Positions 36,671 through 44,500 of a stretch of DNA of 61,558 nt are shown here, in pieces (positions within the stretch are counted from its first letter, which is position 1; every line of letters starts with the position of its first letter). The translations under genes were made by a program, and so were the position numbers. The DNA is from Acidimicrobiales bacterium (GTDB lineage: Bacteria > Actinomycetota > Acidimicrobiia > Acidimicrobiales > Acidimicrobilacustridaceae): NCBI GenBank assembly GCA_025456085.1, contig JALOLF010000021.1, forward strand, positions 1-61,558, in the 5' to 3' direction. Under the pieces are notes generated by a model. The model had not been told where the DNA came from. It searched no databases and saw nothing but the letters and a program-made list of their open reading frames with translations.

Positions 36671-37299
36671 CACATCTCCTTGCTGCGTTCGATGCCGAGG
36701 GTGGCGAGCAGGTTCTCGTGCAGCTCGAACCACACCGTGTGGTACGAGTCGAGGGTGGGCTTGGTGAACCAGTCGGGCTCGCCCGCCTCGACGCGGCCGA
36801 GGGCGACGGTGAACCGGGGCCCGTAGCCGGCGAAGCGATCGAGGACGTCGGCGAGGTCGGCCACGATGGGCTGCACCCGGCGGTCGATGCCGCGGAGTGC
36901 GTCGAGCACCCGACCGTCCCAGGCCGCGTCGGCGTGGTCGTTGATGATCTGGCGGTCACCGTCGGGGCGGAGCTGCCAGTCGGTGCACACGCCGAGGAGG
37001 GGTTGGTTCAACTCCAGGAAGCGCCGGTAGCAGCCGTCGACGGCGGCCCGCAGGTCGTACCCGTCGAGCTCGTCGGCCAGCAGGCGCTCCCCCTCCTTGC
37101 GCCCCGCAGGGGTCAGCGTCCAGCCGGTGAGCGCACCCTCGCGGTACCGGACGAGCTCCCGCTGCTGGAGATCGGCCAGCTCCGCCTCCACCTCGGTGAG
37201 GGGGAGGCCCACCAGGTCGGCGATGGCGTCGACCGGGGCGAACGACTTGAGCCGCACGCCGTGCAGCACGAGGACGCCTGGTCGGGACGGGTGAGGCAC
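36670..37299 (-). CDS. winged-helix DNA-binding domain protein, function unknown
   Basis: 209 residues. N-terminal ~70 residues look like a winged helix: LKSFAPVDAIADLVGLPLTE, VEAELADLQQRELVRYREG, TGWTLTPAGRKEGERLL, the MarR/HTH pattern ending in an LTPxG wing. The C-terminal two thirds are helical and unrecognised, with a Trp/Tyr-rich end (PDWFTKPTLDSYHTVWFELHE). Coupled to dapA by a TGATG overlap, so it may sense lysine-pathway state or simply be an operon partner. GTG start 6 nt after TAGGGT. Confidence 0.75.
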   Translation of the reverse strand: MPHPSRPGVLVLHGVRLKSFAPVDAIADLVGLPLTEVEAELADLQQRELVRYREGALTGWTLTPAGRKEGERLLADELDGYDLRAAVDGCYRRFLELNQPLLGVCTDWQLRPDGDRQIINDHADAAWDGRVLDALRGIDRRVQPIVADLADVLDRFAGYGPRFTVALGRVEAGEPDWFTKPTLDSYHTVWFELHENLLATLGIERSKEM

Positions 37300-37305
37300 C
37301 CTGGC

Positions 37306-37311
37306 ACCCTA
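37306..37311 (-). promoter_or_regulatory. -10 box of the winged-helix/dapA/rnj operon
   Basis: TAGGGT, 6 nt before the GTG at 37299; leaderless start of a three-gene unit. Confidence 0.6.
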
Positions 37312-37376
37312 CCCGAGCCACCCCTGAACGGCCGTCGCCGTTCGACGCGCCGCGGGTCGAGCGCCGGACGCGGCAC

Positions 37377-37416
37377 GGGCCGGCCCGCACGCCCCTCTCT
37401 GCGTGTGGACCGGCCC
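37377..37416 (-). terminator. GC-rich hairpin after the diiron gene
   Basis: Arms GGGCCGGCCCGCACGC and GCGTGTGGACCGGCCC, with one G-U pair and one mismatch in 16, around an 8-nt loop. It sits 34 bp past the stop of the diiron protein gene. No U-run; terminator role inferred from place and stability. The rest of 37300-37449 shows nothing else. Confidence 0.5.
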
Positions 37417-37449
37417 GCGGGCTCGCCCGGACGGCCCGGGCAGGCGTCG

Positions 37450-38580
37450 TCAGGCGGTGGCGCTGCCGGTCTCCTCGGCGCTCAGGGCGAACGCGTCGTA
37501 CTCCGCCCCGGTGTCGACCCAGTCCTCGAAGCCGATCACGCCCAGCTCGGTGAACTTGGTGCGCAGCCAGCCGTCGGCGGCGTCGAGCAGGCCCAGCTTC
37601 TTGCAGTTGGGCACGATCTTGGAGAACAGCATCGACTGGAACACCATCTGCTCGGGGGTGGTGGACACCAGCGACAGGGCCTCCTTCACGGGCACGCCCA
37701 TGCGGTCCCACACCTCCTGCTGCAGGAAGCGGTCCCGCATGCGCACCGCGGCCTCGAAGGCGAACTCCTGGCGTTCGCGGATCTCGGCGGCGGACAGCTC
37801 GTCGTAGTACTCCTGCAGGCTGAGCACGCCGAAGGCCACGTGACGGGCCTCGTCGCTCATCACGTAGCGCAGCAGCTGCTTGATGAGGGGCTCGGTGGTG
37901 AACTGGTGCATGAAGCCGAACGCGGCCAGCGCCAGGCCCTCCACCATGATCTGCATGCCCAGGTAGGTCATGTCCCAGCGAGGGTCGAGGATGATGTCGT
38001 CGAGCAGCATCCGCAGGTGGGCGTTGACGGGGTAGTGCCCGGAGAGCTTCTCGTCGAGGTACTTGGCGAACACCTCGACGTGGCGCGCCTCGTCCATCAC
38101 CTGGGTGGCGGCGTAGTACTTGGCGTCGATCCAGGGCACGGTCTCGACGATCTTGGCCGTGCAGATCAGAGCGCCCTGCTCGCCGTGCATGAACTGCGAC
38201 AGGGTCCAGTTCTGGGACTCGATGCCGAGCTGGATCCACTCCTTCTCGGACCAGTTCTCGAAGCAGGTGCCGGTCACGTCGAGGAGCGGCCCGGTGCCGT
38301 CGCCGCCGTTGGCCAGCGAGTTGGCCACCACGACCTGCTCCTGGTCCACCTCGATGGACCAGTCGAGGTCGGTCTCGCCGTTCCACTGGGACTTCTTGGC
38401 CTTCTCGTAGAGCTTGTTCAGGGCGGGACGGGCACCCTTCTCGTAGTCCCACGTGAAGATGGCATCGGCGTTGTTCTTCACCTGGTGGACCACTGCGTCC
38501 ACGTCGTGGTTCGTGATGGCCAGGATGGCCTCGAGATCGTTCAGGTCGGCGCGGCCGATGATCTCCTCGGTGGACGACAT
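37450..38580 (-). CDS. ferritin-like diiron protein (AurF/R2-like oxygenase fold)
   Basis: 376 residues. Two E-x2-H iron-binding motifs in equivalent settings: QVMDEARHVEVF near residue 160 and YVMSDEARHVAFG near 245, plus Glu residues in HGEQGALICTA and MVEGLALAAFG. This four-helix diiron pattern suits a non-haem oxygenase or desaturase rather than an iron-storage ferritin. A Shine-Dalgarno GGAG precedes the ATG. The TetR gene starts the transcript, 2 bp upstream, so the regulator is made with its target. Substrate unknown. Confidence 0.83.
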   Translation of the reverse strand: MSSTEEIIGRADLNDLEAILAITNHDVDAVVHQVKNNADAIFTWDYEKGARPALNKLYEKAKKSQWNGETDLDWSIEVDQEQVVVANSLANGGDGTGPLLDVTGTCFENWSEKEWIQLGIESQNWTLSQFMHGEQGALICTAKIVETVPWIDAKYYAATQVMDEARHVEVFAKYLDEKLSGHYPVNAHLRMLLDDIILDPRWDMTYLGMQIMVEGLALAAFGFMHQFTTEPLIKQLLRYVMSDEARHVAFGVLSLQEYYDELSAAEIRERQEFAFEAAVRMRDRFLQQEVWDRMGVPVKEALSLVSTTPEQMVFQSMLFSKIVPNCKKLGLLDAADGWLRTKFTELGVIGFEDWVDTGAEYDAFALSAEETGSATA

Positions 38581-38582
38581 GC

Positions 38583-39236
38583 TCACTCCTCGGTGATGGT
38601 GGTTGGGATGGAGGCGGTCCCGGCCGGTCGGCCGGGCTCGATGGCGACGGCGCTGAGGCCGGGCAGGACGTAGCGGCGGACGAACCGACGGGCCGTGGCC
38701 TCGTCGGCCAGGTCGACGCCCTCGACGGGGTCGCAGGCGTAGGACACGACGATGCGCGCCAGCCATTCCCCCAGCTCAGCCGCTGCGACCTCGTCGGCGA
38801 CGAGCGGCGACAGGTGGGCCCGCCCGAACGAGCCGGCCCAGGCGAGCAGGGGGTTCAGCCCGTCGAACGAGACGTACGGCGCGATCGCCTGGGGCTCGTG
38901 GGTCAACAGGTACTGCAGGGCGGCGTGGCCGGCGATGGCGGAGCTGGCTTCCCGGACCACGACCAGCACGGCGTCCTCGATGCACGCCGACCCGCGCACC
39001 CGTGCCGCCAGCTCGGCGAAGGCCTGCGTCAGCTCGCGCACGCCGGCCTCGGCGAGCAGGGCGTCCTTGCCGCCGGGAAACGTGCGGTAGACCGTGGCCC
39101 GGCTGCAACCGGCCTGCCGGGCCACGTCGTCGAGCGTCGTCTTGGCCACCCCCCAGCGGCCGACGCACACGACGGCCGCATCGAGGATGCGCGCCGTCGC
39201 GGTCGAGCTGCGGATGTCGGTGGCCAGTGCCGTCAC
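38583..39236 (-). CDS. TetR-family regulator, first of two paralogues
   Basis: 217 residues. N-terminal HTH: TARILDAAVVCVGRWGVAKT, then LDDVARQAGCSRATVYRTFPGGKDALL. Shares the RATxYRTFPGG element and the order of helices with the next TetR gene at 39459-40031. GTG start with GGAGG immediately upstream. Followed 2 bp later by the diiron protein gene. A strong operator-like repeat lies 34 bp upstream. Confidence 0.9.
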   Translation of the reverse strand: MTALATDIRSSTATARILDAAVVCVGRWGVAKTTLDDVARQAGCSRATVYRTFPGGKDALLAEAGVRELTQAFAELAARVRGSACIEDAVLVVVREASSAIAGHAALQYLLTHEPQAIAPYVSFDGLNPLLAWAGSFGRAHLSPLVADEVAAAELGEWLARIVVSYACDPVEGVDLADEATARRFVRRYVLPGLSAVAIEPGRPAGTASIPTTITEE

Positions 39237-39269
39237 GCCTCCATCTCCCCCAGAGACGGCGAGTATCTC

Positions 39270-39298
39270 GTGAGACAATAAGCCATTCTTTGTCTCAC
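39270..39298. promoter_or_regulatory. 9-bp inverted repeat, TetR operator candidate
   Basis: GTGAGACAA (39270-39278) and TTGTCTCAC (39290-39298), perfect arms with an 11-bp AT-richer centre. Extra GTCTC/GAGAC half-sites lie at 39252-39257 and 39326-39331. Placed upstream of the TetR-diiron unit, it fits autoregulation. It is the most AT-rich spot of the 39237-39458 gap; the remainder toward 39458 is G-rich with no recognisable element. Confidence 0.65.
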
Positions 39299-39458
39299 TG
39301 AAAAGCCCCTCGCGGTGTGACGTACGTCTCATCGCGTACCCTCCAGCCCCTCCTCCTCTTCTCCCGGTTGGGGGCGCCGCGAGTTCTGCGGCGTGCGTCA
39401 CCGGAAACCCGGGGTGTGCGTGTGGCGGGGGAGGGTCGGGGTGTGCGGGGCGTGGGGT

Positions 39459-40031
39459 TCAGGCCGGGGCCAGGATGCCGGCCAGGAACTGGGTGGCCAC
39501 GAGCCGCTCCACCGCGACGGGGTCGTGGAGGTCCCAGCTGGCGGGGCTGCCGAGGTACGACAGGAACAGCCGGGTGAGGTAGCGGGCGGCGTCCTCGCGG
39601 TCCACCCCGGCGTGCAGCGTCTCGCCGGCCAGGCGCTCGGCCAGGTAGGCCTCGATGGCCGCCACCATGACCGGGCCGGTCTGCACGAGCTCGCGCAGGA
39701 TGACGTCGCGGTCGGTGGAGAGCACCTGCTGGAGCAGCGTGTGCTCCTCCATGGCCGCGTGCCCCACCGCCAGCGCCGCCCGCAGCAGCGCTGCGATGCC
39801 CTGCTCGTCGCGCACGGCCGCCTCGAGTCGCACCAGGAAGCGGCCCACCTCGAACGCCACCGTGTCCGAGAGGAGCTGCTCGCGCCCCCCGGGGAAGGTG
39901 CGGTAGAGCGTCGCCCGGGACACGCCCGCCTCGACCGCCACGTCCTCCAGGCTCGTGTTCGACAGCCCGTCCCGCTCGATGCACGCCAGCGCCGCTTCCA
40001 ACAGCCGGGTGCGGGTGTCGGCGCCCGTCAC
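39459..40031 (-). CDS. TetR-family regulator, second of two paralogues
   Basis: 190 residues. HTH: TRTRLLEAALACIERDGLSN, then LEDVAVEAGVSRATLYRTFPGGREQLLSDT. Clearly related to the upstream-facing TetR at 38583-39236 in the HTH, with a different ligand-binding half. GTG start overlaps the SURF1 stop (GTGA), so it is expressed with SURF1. Its stop lies 222 bp from the first TetR gene. Confidence 0.9.
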   Translation of the reverse strand: MTGADTRTRLLEAALACIERDGLSNTSLEDVAVEAGVSRATLYRTFPGGREQLLSDTVAFEVGRFLVRLEAAVRDEQGIAALLRAALAVGHAAMEEHTLLQQVLSTDRDVILRELVQTGPVMVAAIEAYLAERLAGETLHAGVDREDAARYLTRLFLSYLGSPASWDLHDPVAVERLVATQFLAGILAPA

Positions 40032-40864
40032 GACGTCGATCCCACCAGCGGGGGCTCGGCGGGATCAGCCGGGTCACCCGGGCCTCCGTCCCGCTCCCGG
40101 GCAGCCGCCGCGGCCCGCTCCGCCGCCTTGTTCCGGGCCACCCGACGCAGCAGGAGCGGGTACACGATCAGGGTGAGCGTGGCGAAGATGAACCACTGCC
40201 CTGCGTAGGAGAGGTGGGGCCCCTCGTCCAGATCGGGCGCCCCGATGCTGCCCGGCAGGCCGTCGGCCTGCGGTGGTTCCTGGGCCAGCAGGTCGACGTA
40301 GACGGGATACAGCTCGAGGTCGACCTGCTGGTCGAGACGCTCGACGTCCACACGGGACAGCCGGTCGAGCGTGCCCTCGGCCGGGTCGGTGGGGCCGATG
40401 CGGCCCCGGGTCTGGCTCTCGCGCACCAGTCCGGTGACGGAGGCGCCCTCGCTGGACGGGGCGTAGGCCGCCGGGTCGCCCTCCACCCCGACCGGCACCC
40501 AGCCCCGGTTCACCGCCACGGCCGTGCCGTCGGCGAGCTGCACCGGGGTGACCACCCAGAAGCCGGGGGCGCCTTCGTTGGTGCGGTTGTTGATCAACAC
40601 CTCGTCCGAGGCGCGCCAGGTGCCCACGACCGAGACCTGGCGGTACTCCGCCGCCGCGAGCTGCTCGTCCGTGGCGTCGACGGGCAACAGCTCCTGGACC
40701 GGCACGGGGTCGGCCTCCATGCGAGCGGCCACGAGGTCGTTGAAGTCCCGCTTCTCCTCCAGGCGGCGCAGCTGCCAGAACCCGAGGTTGACCATGGTGA
40801 CCACGACGAGGAGCACGAACAGGTGGGACAGGATCCACCTGGGGGTCAGGGCGAAGCGGTACAC
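40028..40864 (-). CDS. SURF1-family cytochrome oxidase assembly protein
   Basis: 278 residues. N-terminal helix LSHLFVLLVVVTMVNLGFWQLRRLEEK, the SURF1 mark FWQLRR; periplasmic middle with GTW, INNRTNEGAPGFWVVTPVQL and AVNRGWVP; C-terminal helix HLSYAGQWFIFATLTLIVYPLLL. Helps insert haem a into cytochrome c oxidase. GTG start 6 nt after TACCCT, which touches the stop of the upstream gene. Confidence 0.93.
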   Translation of the reverse strand: MYRFALTPRWILSHLFVLLVVVTMVNLGFWQLRRLEEKRDFNDLVAARMEADPVPVQELLPVDATDEQLAAAEYRQVSVVGTWRASDEVLINNRTNEGAPGFWVVTPVQLADGTAVAVNRGWVPVGVEGDPAAYAPSSEGASVTGLVRESQTRGRIGPTDPAEGTLDRLSRVDVERLDQQVDLELYPVYVDLLAQEPPQADGLPGSIGAPDLDEGPHLSYAGQWFIFATLTLIVYPLLLRRVARNKAAERAAAAARERDGGPGDPADPAEPPLVGSTS

Positions 40865-40868
40865 GTGC

Positions 40869-41936
40869 TCAGGGTAGGGCGAGGTGCGGTACCTCGAACA
40901 AGACGTGCTCGTAGCCGAAGCCCGGCCCCATGGCGGTGAGCAGGCCGCGACCCGGCGGCGGACCCTCGGCCAGGAAGTGCTCGAGCAGCGCGAGCACGGT
41001 CACGCTCGACAGGTTCCCGTACCGCGCCAGGATCTCACGCGAGCGGGCGAAGTGCTCACCGGGGATCCCCAGCGCCTCGGCACAGGCATCCAGCACCTTG
41101 ACCCCGCCGGGGTGGAACAGGAAGTGCTCGAGGTCGCCGAGCCCCCAGCCCACCGAGGCGAGGGCCTCCTCGACGCCGTGGGGGGTCTCGCGGCGGGCCA
41201 CGTCGGGCACCGTCGAGGACAGGCGCCACCGCAGCCCCGTCTCGGTGGGGTCGAAGCCCATGACGTCGAGCGAGTCGGGCACCAGGGTGGTGTGCTCCCC
41301 CACGAGCCCGAACGGGTCGTCGCCGGCGCGCACCACCGCCGAGGCCGCGCCGTCGGAGAACAGCGCCAGCGTCACGACCGCCTCGGGCGTCGGCTCGCCC
41401 GGCACGAAGGTGAGCGAGTTGACCTCCCCGGCCACGAGGAGCACCGTCCGGTAGCCGGCCCGCACGAGGTCCGCGGCCAGCGCCAGGCCTGCGGCCCCGC
41501 CCAGGGAGGCGAACCCGAACAGGGGGAGGCGTCGCACGTCGCGGGGCAGCCCGAGCCGACCCACGAGATCGACGTCGAGGTTCGGCGCCCGCAGCACGGT
41601 CGTGGACACGAACACGAGGGCGTCGACGTCGCGCGGACGCACCTCGGCGCTGGCCAGGACGGCCTGGCCGGCGGCCACGCTCAGCTCCAGGCAGATGTCG
41701 TGGGCGAGCACCTGGCGCTCGGCGAAGGGACGCGGCGTGGCGTACCAGGCCGGCGGACGCACGAGGCGGCGCCAGTCGATGCCGGCGTTGTCGAACACCT
41801 GCAGGTATCTCGTGCCGGCGAGCTCCGGCCACAGCTCCGCGGCCAGAGCGGCCACCGCCTCCTGGGCCACGGGCTCGGGCAGGGCGCTCGCCACGGCGGC
41901 CACCCGGGGGCGGGTCGACACCGACGCCTCAGGCAC
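40869..41936 (-). CDS. type III polyketide synthase / chalcone-synthase-like protein with Ser in place of catalytic Cys
   Basis: 355 residues, standard length. Thiolase-fold KAS III/CHS pattern: DVDALVFVSTTVLRAPNLDV, LFSDGAASAVVRAG, FLFHPGGVKVLDA, YGNLSSVTVL and MGPGFGYEHVLFEV. His275 (HPGG) and Asn308 (GN) are in place and 33 apart as in plant CHS. The nucleophile position reads LFGFASLGGAAG, i.e. Ser144 (TCC, 41505-41507) where the family has Cys (FGLGCAGGxAG). It may use Ser, decarboxylate only, or be non-catalytic. GTG start; upstream 41937-42129 shows no clear promoter. Confidence 0.85.
   Translation of the reverse strand: MPEASVSTRPRVAAVASALPEPVAQEAVAALAAELWPELAGTRYLQVFDNAGIDWRRLVRPPAWYATPRPFAERQVLAHDICLELSVAAGQAVLASAEVRPRDVDALVFVSTTVLRAPNLDVDLVGRLGLPRDVRRLPLFGFASLGGAAGLALAADLVRAGYRTVLLVAGEVNSLTFVPGEPTPEAVVTLALFSDGAASAVVRAGDDPFGLVGEHTTLVPDSLDVMGFDPTETGLRWRLSSTVPDVARRETPHGVEEALASVGWGLGDLEHFLFHPGGVKVLDACAEALGIPGEHFARSREILARYGNLSSVTVLALLEHFLAEGPPPGRGLLTAMGPGFGYEHVLFEVPHLALP
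40871..40876 (-). promoter_or_regulatory. -10 box of SURF1
   Basis: TACCCT, 6 nt before the SURF1 GTG; its last base is the first base of the TGA stop of the polyketide-synthase-like gene. Confidence 0.55.
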
Positions 41937-42129
41937 CGCTGCCGCCGGTCACGGCCGTGTCCGACCCGGACTCGACCCCCGGCCGGCTCGTCGGGCTCCA
42001 CGGAGCTGATCCACGCACCACCAGACTTCACCACGTCCCGGTGCCGTCCACCAACCGCAGCATCCGTCGCACGCCCGAACTCCCTCCCGGCCGTTGCCAC
42101 GGCACCCTCGCGTGCGAGACTGGACGGCG

Positions 42130-42870
42130 TTGAGCACCGACGGCCGAGACCCCGACGAGATCATCGTCCACGCACCGCGGGAGGCGCCCAGCCGCACGCG
42201 GTTGGCGCTGATCGTGGCCCCCATCATCTGCCTCGTCGTGGCCAGCAACGTGGGCTCGGCGTTGTTCCCGACGCTGGTCGACGAACACCCCCAGGTGCTG
42301 ATCGCGCTCAACCCGATCAACCGGCACCTGGTGCTGGTCAGCCACCAGATCGAGTTCACCGGCTATCTGACGGTGGCCACGCTGCGCCTGCTCGCCCCCG
42401 ACCCCTTCTTCTACTTCCTGGGCTGGTACTACGGCGACCGGGCCATCCGCTGGATGGAGCTGCGCACCACCAGCGTCGGCCGTCTCATGCGGCGACTCGA
42501 GGACTGGTTCCGCAAGGCGGGCCACGTCCTGGTGGTCATCGCCCCCAACAACCCGGTGTCGCTGCTGGCCGGCGCCGCGGGCATGCCCTTCGGGGTGTTC
42601 ATGGCGCTCAACGTGGTCGGCACCGTCGGCAGGGTGCTGCTGCTGTACTGGGTCGGCGATCTGTTCTCCGGTCCCATCGACTGGTTCCGCAAGGTGGCCT
42701 TCACCGTGTGGCGCGAGATGCGCCAGGGCACCTCGGAGATCCAACAGCTCGCCAACCTGGAGGACGAGCTGGCGGCGGTCGACGCCGACGAGCACCCCCC
42801 CGCCGGCGAGGCCACGTCCGACCCGGGCGAGGTTCCGACGGCGTCCGACGGCGACGAGTCCCATCCCTAG
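42130..42870 (+). CDS. VTT/DedA-like membrane protein
   Basis: 246 residues. Hydrophobic segments around 30-55, 80-105, 145-175 and 175-200, with re-entrant-loop-like VVIAPNNPVSLLAGAAGMPFGVF (the VTT/SNARE-associated feature) and FYFLGWYYGDRAIRWME. Probable lipid scramblase or small-molecule flippase of the DedA superfamily. Start uncertain: TTG at 42130 chosen, a TTG at 42094 is also in frame. Acidic, disordered C-terminus. Its TAG stop is part of the next gene's -10 box. Confidence 0.72.
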   Translation: MSTDGRDPDEIIVHAPREAPSRTRLALIVAPIICLVVASNVGSALFPTLVDEHPQVLIALNPINRHLVLVSHQIEFTGYLTVATLRLLAPDPFFYFLGWYYGDRAIRWMELRTTSVGRLMRRLEDWFRKAGHVLVVIAPNNPVSLLAGAAGMPFGVFMALNVVGTVGRVLLLYWVGDLFSGPIDWFRKVAFTVWREMRQGTSEIQQLANLEDELAAVDADEHPPAGEATSDPGEVPTASDGDESHP

Positions 42871-42873
42871 GGT
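42868..42873 (+). promoter_or_regulatory. -10 box of the SDR gene, overlapping a stop codon
   Basis: TAGGGT, whose TAG is also the stop of the upstream membrane protein gene; 7 nt before the ATG at 42881. Confidence 0.6.
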
Positions 42874-42880
42874 GGGACCC

Positions 42881-43633
42881 ATGACCGCCCAGGCACCCGT
42901 CCCCGCCCCCGTCGCCGTCGTCACCGGGGCCAGCTCCGGCATCGGCGCGGCCACCGCCCGCCAGCTCGTTGCGGCCGGCTTCGAGGTGGTGGTGGGCGCC
43001 CGCCGTCTCGACCGTCTCCGCGACGTGGCGGCGCCCATCGGCGCCCGTGCGCTGCCCCTCGACGTCACCGACCCCGCGTCGGTCGAGGCGTTCTGCGCCG
43101 AGGTCCCCCGCTGTGCCGTGCTGGTGAACAACGCAGGCGGGGCACTGGGCCTGGAGCCCGTCGCCTCGGCCGACGAGGAGGCCTGGCGGTGGATGTACGA
43201 GGCCAACGTGCTGGGGGTGGCCCGCATGACGCGGGCGCTGCTGCCGGCGCTGGAGGCCAGCGGCGACGGTCAGGTGATCACCATCGGCTCCATCGCCGCC
43301 CACGAGGCCTACGCCGGCGGTGCCGGCTACAACGCCGCCAAGTTCGGGGTGCGCGCCGTGATGCAGGTGCTGCGGGCCGAGCTGCTGGGCCGGCCGGTGC
43401 GCGTGTGCCAGATCGACCCGGGCATGGTCGACACCGAGTTCTCCCGGGTGCGCTTCGCCGGCGACGAGCACCGCGCCGCGCAGGTCTACGCGGGGATGAC
43501 GCCGCTGAGCGCCGACGACGTGGCGGCGTGCGTGGTGTTCGCGGCCACCCGCCCGCCGCACGTGAACCTGGACTCGATCGTCGTCACCGCACGCGACCAG
43601 CTGGGCACCCGCCAGGTGCACCGCCGGGCCTGA
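42881..43633 (+). CDS. short-chain dehydrogenase/reductase
   Basis: 250 residues, classical SDR. TGASSGIGAAT cofactor loop, NNAGG, Ser in TIGSIAAHEAYAGG, and YNAAK catalytic pair. The GARRLDR patch after beta-2 favours NADP(H). Reads like YdfG/serine-dehydrogenase-type SDRs (RVCQIDPGMVDTEFSRVRF). Substrate unknown. ATG 7 nt after TAGGGT. Confidence 0.92.
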   Translation: MTAQAPVPAPVAVVTGASSGIGAATARQLVAAGFEVVVGARRLDRLRDVAAPIGARALPLDVTDPASVEAFCAEVPRCAVLVNNAGGALGLEPVASADEEAWRWMYEANVLGVARMTRALLPALEASGDGQVITIGSIAAHEAYAGGAGYNAAKFGVRAVMQVLRAELLGRPVRVCQIDPGMVDTEFSRVRFAGDEHRAAQVYAGMTPLSADDVAACVVFAATRPPHVNLDSIVVTARDQLGTRQVHRRA

Positions 43634-43641
43634 CGGCCGGC

Positions 43642-44436
43642 TCAGGGAGCGTCGTCGAGCAGGGCGTCGAGGCCGATGGTGAGCCCGGGCCGGTCCACGA
43701 CCTGCTTGACGGCCAGCACCACCCCGGGCATGAACGAGGACCGGTCGTAGGAGTCGTGGCGGATGCTGAGGGTCTGCCCCGTGGCGCCGAACAGGACCTC
43801 CTGGTGGGCCACCAGACCGCGCAGGCGCACGGAGTGCACCCGGATGTCGGCCGGTCCGCGGCCGCCGCGGGCGCCTTCCACCACCTCGGTGCGGGTCGGG
43901 TCGTCGGCCCACTCCCCCGACGCCGCTGCGATGCGCTCCAGGGTCAGCATGGCCGTGCCCGAGGGGGCGTCGGCCTTCTGGTCGTGGTGCAGCTCGATCA
44001 CCTCGACCGTGTCGAAGTAGGGCGCCGCCGCCTCGGCGAAGCGCATCATGAGCACGGCGCCGATGGCGAAGTTGGGGGCGATGAGGCAGTTCGAGGACGT
44101 GAACGTGGCCCGGAAGCCGGCGTAGTCGTCGTCGCTGAAGCCGGTGGTGCCCACCACGGCGTGGATGCCGTGCTCGGCCAGGTAGGCGAGGTTGCCCCGT
44201 GCCGCCTCGAGGTGGGTGAAGTCGACGGCCACCTCGACCCCGGCGTCGGGGAAGCCGTCGGGTGCGGACCCGATCTGCAGCGGCAGGTCCACCCCCGTGA
44301 CCTGGCGCAGGTCGAGGCCGGCGTGGTGGGGATCGACGGCGGCGACGAGCTCCAGGTCGGGGTCGTCGCAGACGGCACGACACACCGTGGCCCCCATGCG
44401 CCCGCCTGCCCCGAACACCCCGACGCGCAACGTCAT
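43642..44436 (-). CDS. dapB: 4-hydroxy-tetrahydrodipicolinate reductase
   Basis: 264 residues. NAD(P) site GVFGAGGRMGATVC, TTGFSDDD, APNFAIGAVLMMRFAE, catalytic HHDQKADAPSGTA, and SIRHDSYDRSSFMPGV. Second step from DapA product toward diaminopimelate and lysine. Leaderless ATG, 6 nt after TAGGGT. Convergent with the SDR gene. Confidence 0.96.
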   Translation of the reverse strand: MTLRVGVFGAGGRMGATVCRAVCDDPDLELVAAVDPHHAGLDLRQVTGVDLPLQIGSAPDGFPDAGVEVAVDFTHLEAARGNLAYLAEHGIHAVVGTTGFSDDDYAGFRATFTSSNCLIAPNFAIGAVLMMRFAEAAAPYFDTVEVIELHHDQKADAPSGTAMLTLERIAAASGEWADDPTRTEVVEGARGGRGPADIRVHSVRLRGLVAHQEVLFGATGQTLSIRHDSYDRSSFMPGVVLAVKQVVDRPGLTIGLDALLDDAP

Positions 44437-44442
44437 CGCGTC

Positions 44443-44448
44443 ACCCTA
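44443..44448 (-). promoter_or_regulatory. -10 box of dapB
   Basis: TAGGGT, 6 nt before the dapB ATG; leaderless. Confidence 0.6.
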
Positions 44449-44500
44449 GCGCCGGCCCGATCCTCGTGTGCCGGGACGGGGCCGCGATCGGCAGCCGGCG

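Noticed and set aside
41937-42129. Gene or element between the PKS-like and VTT-like genes
   Set aside because: Short frames only, no clear -10 box and no strong repeat; I see nothing supportable there.
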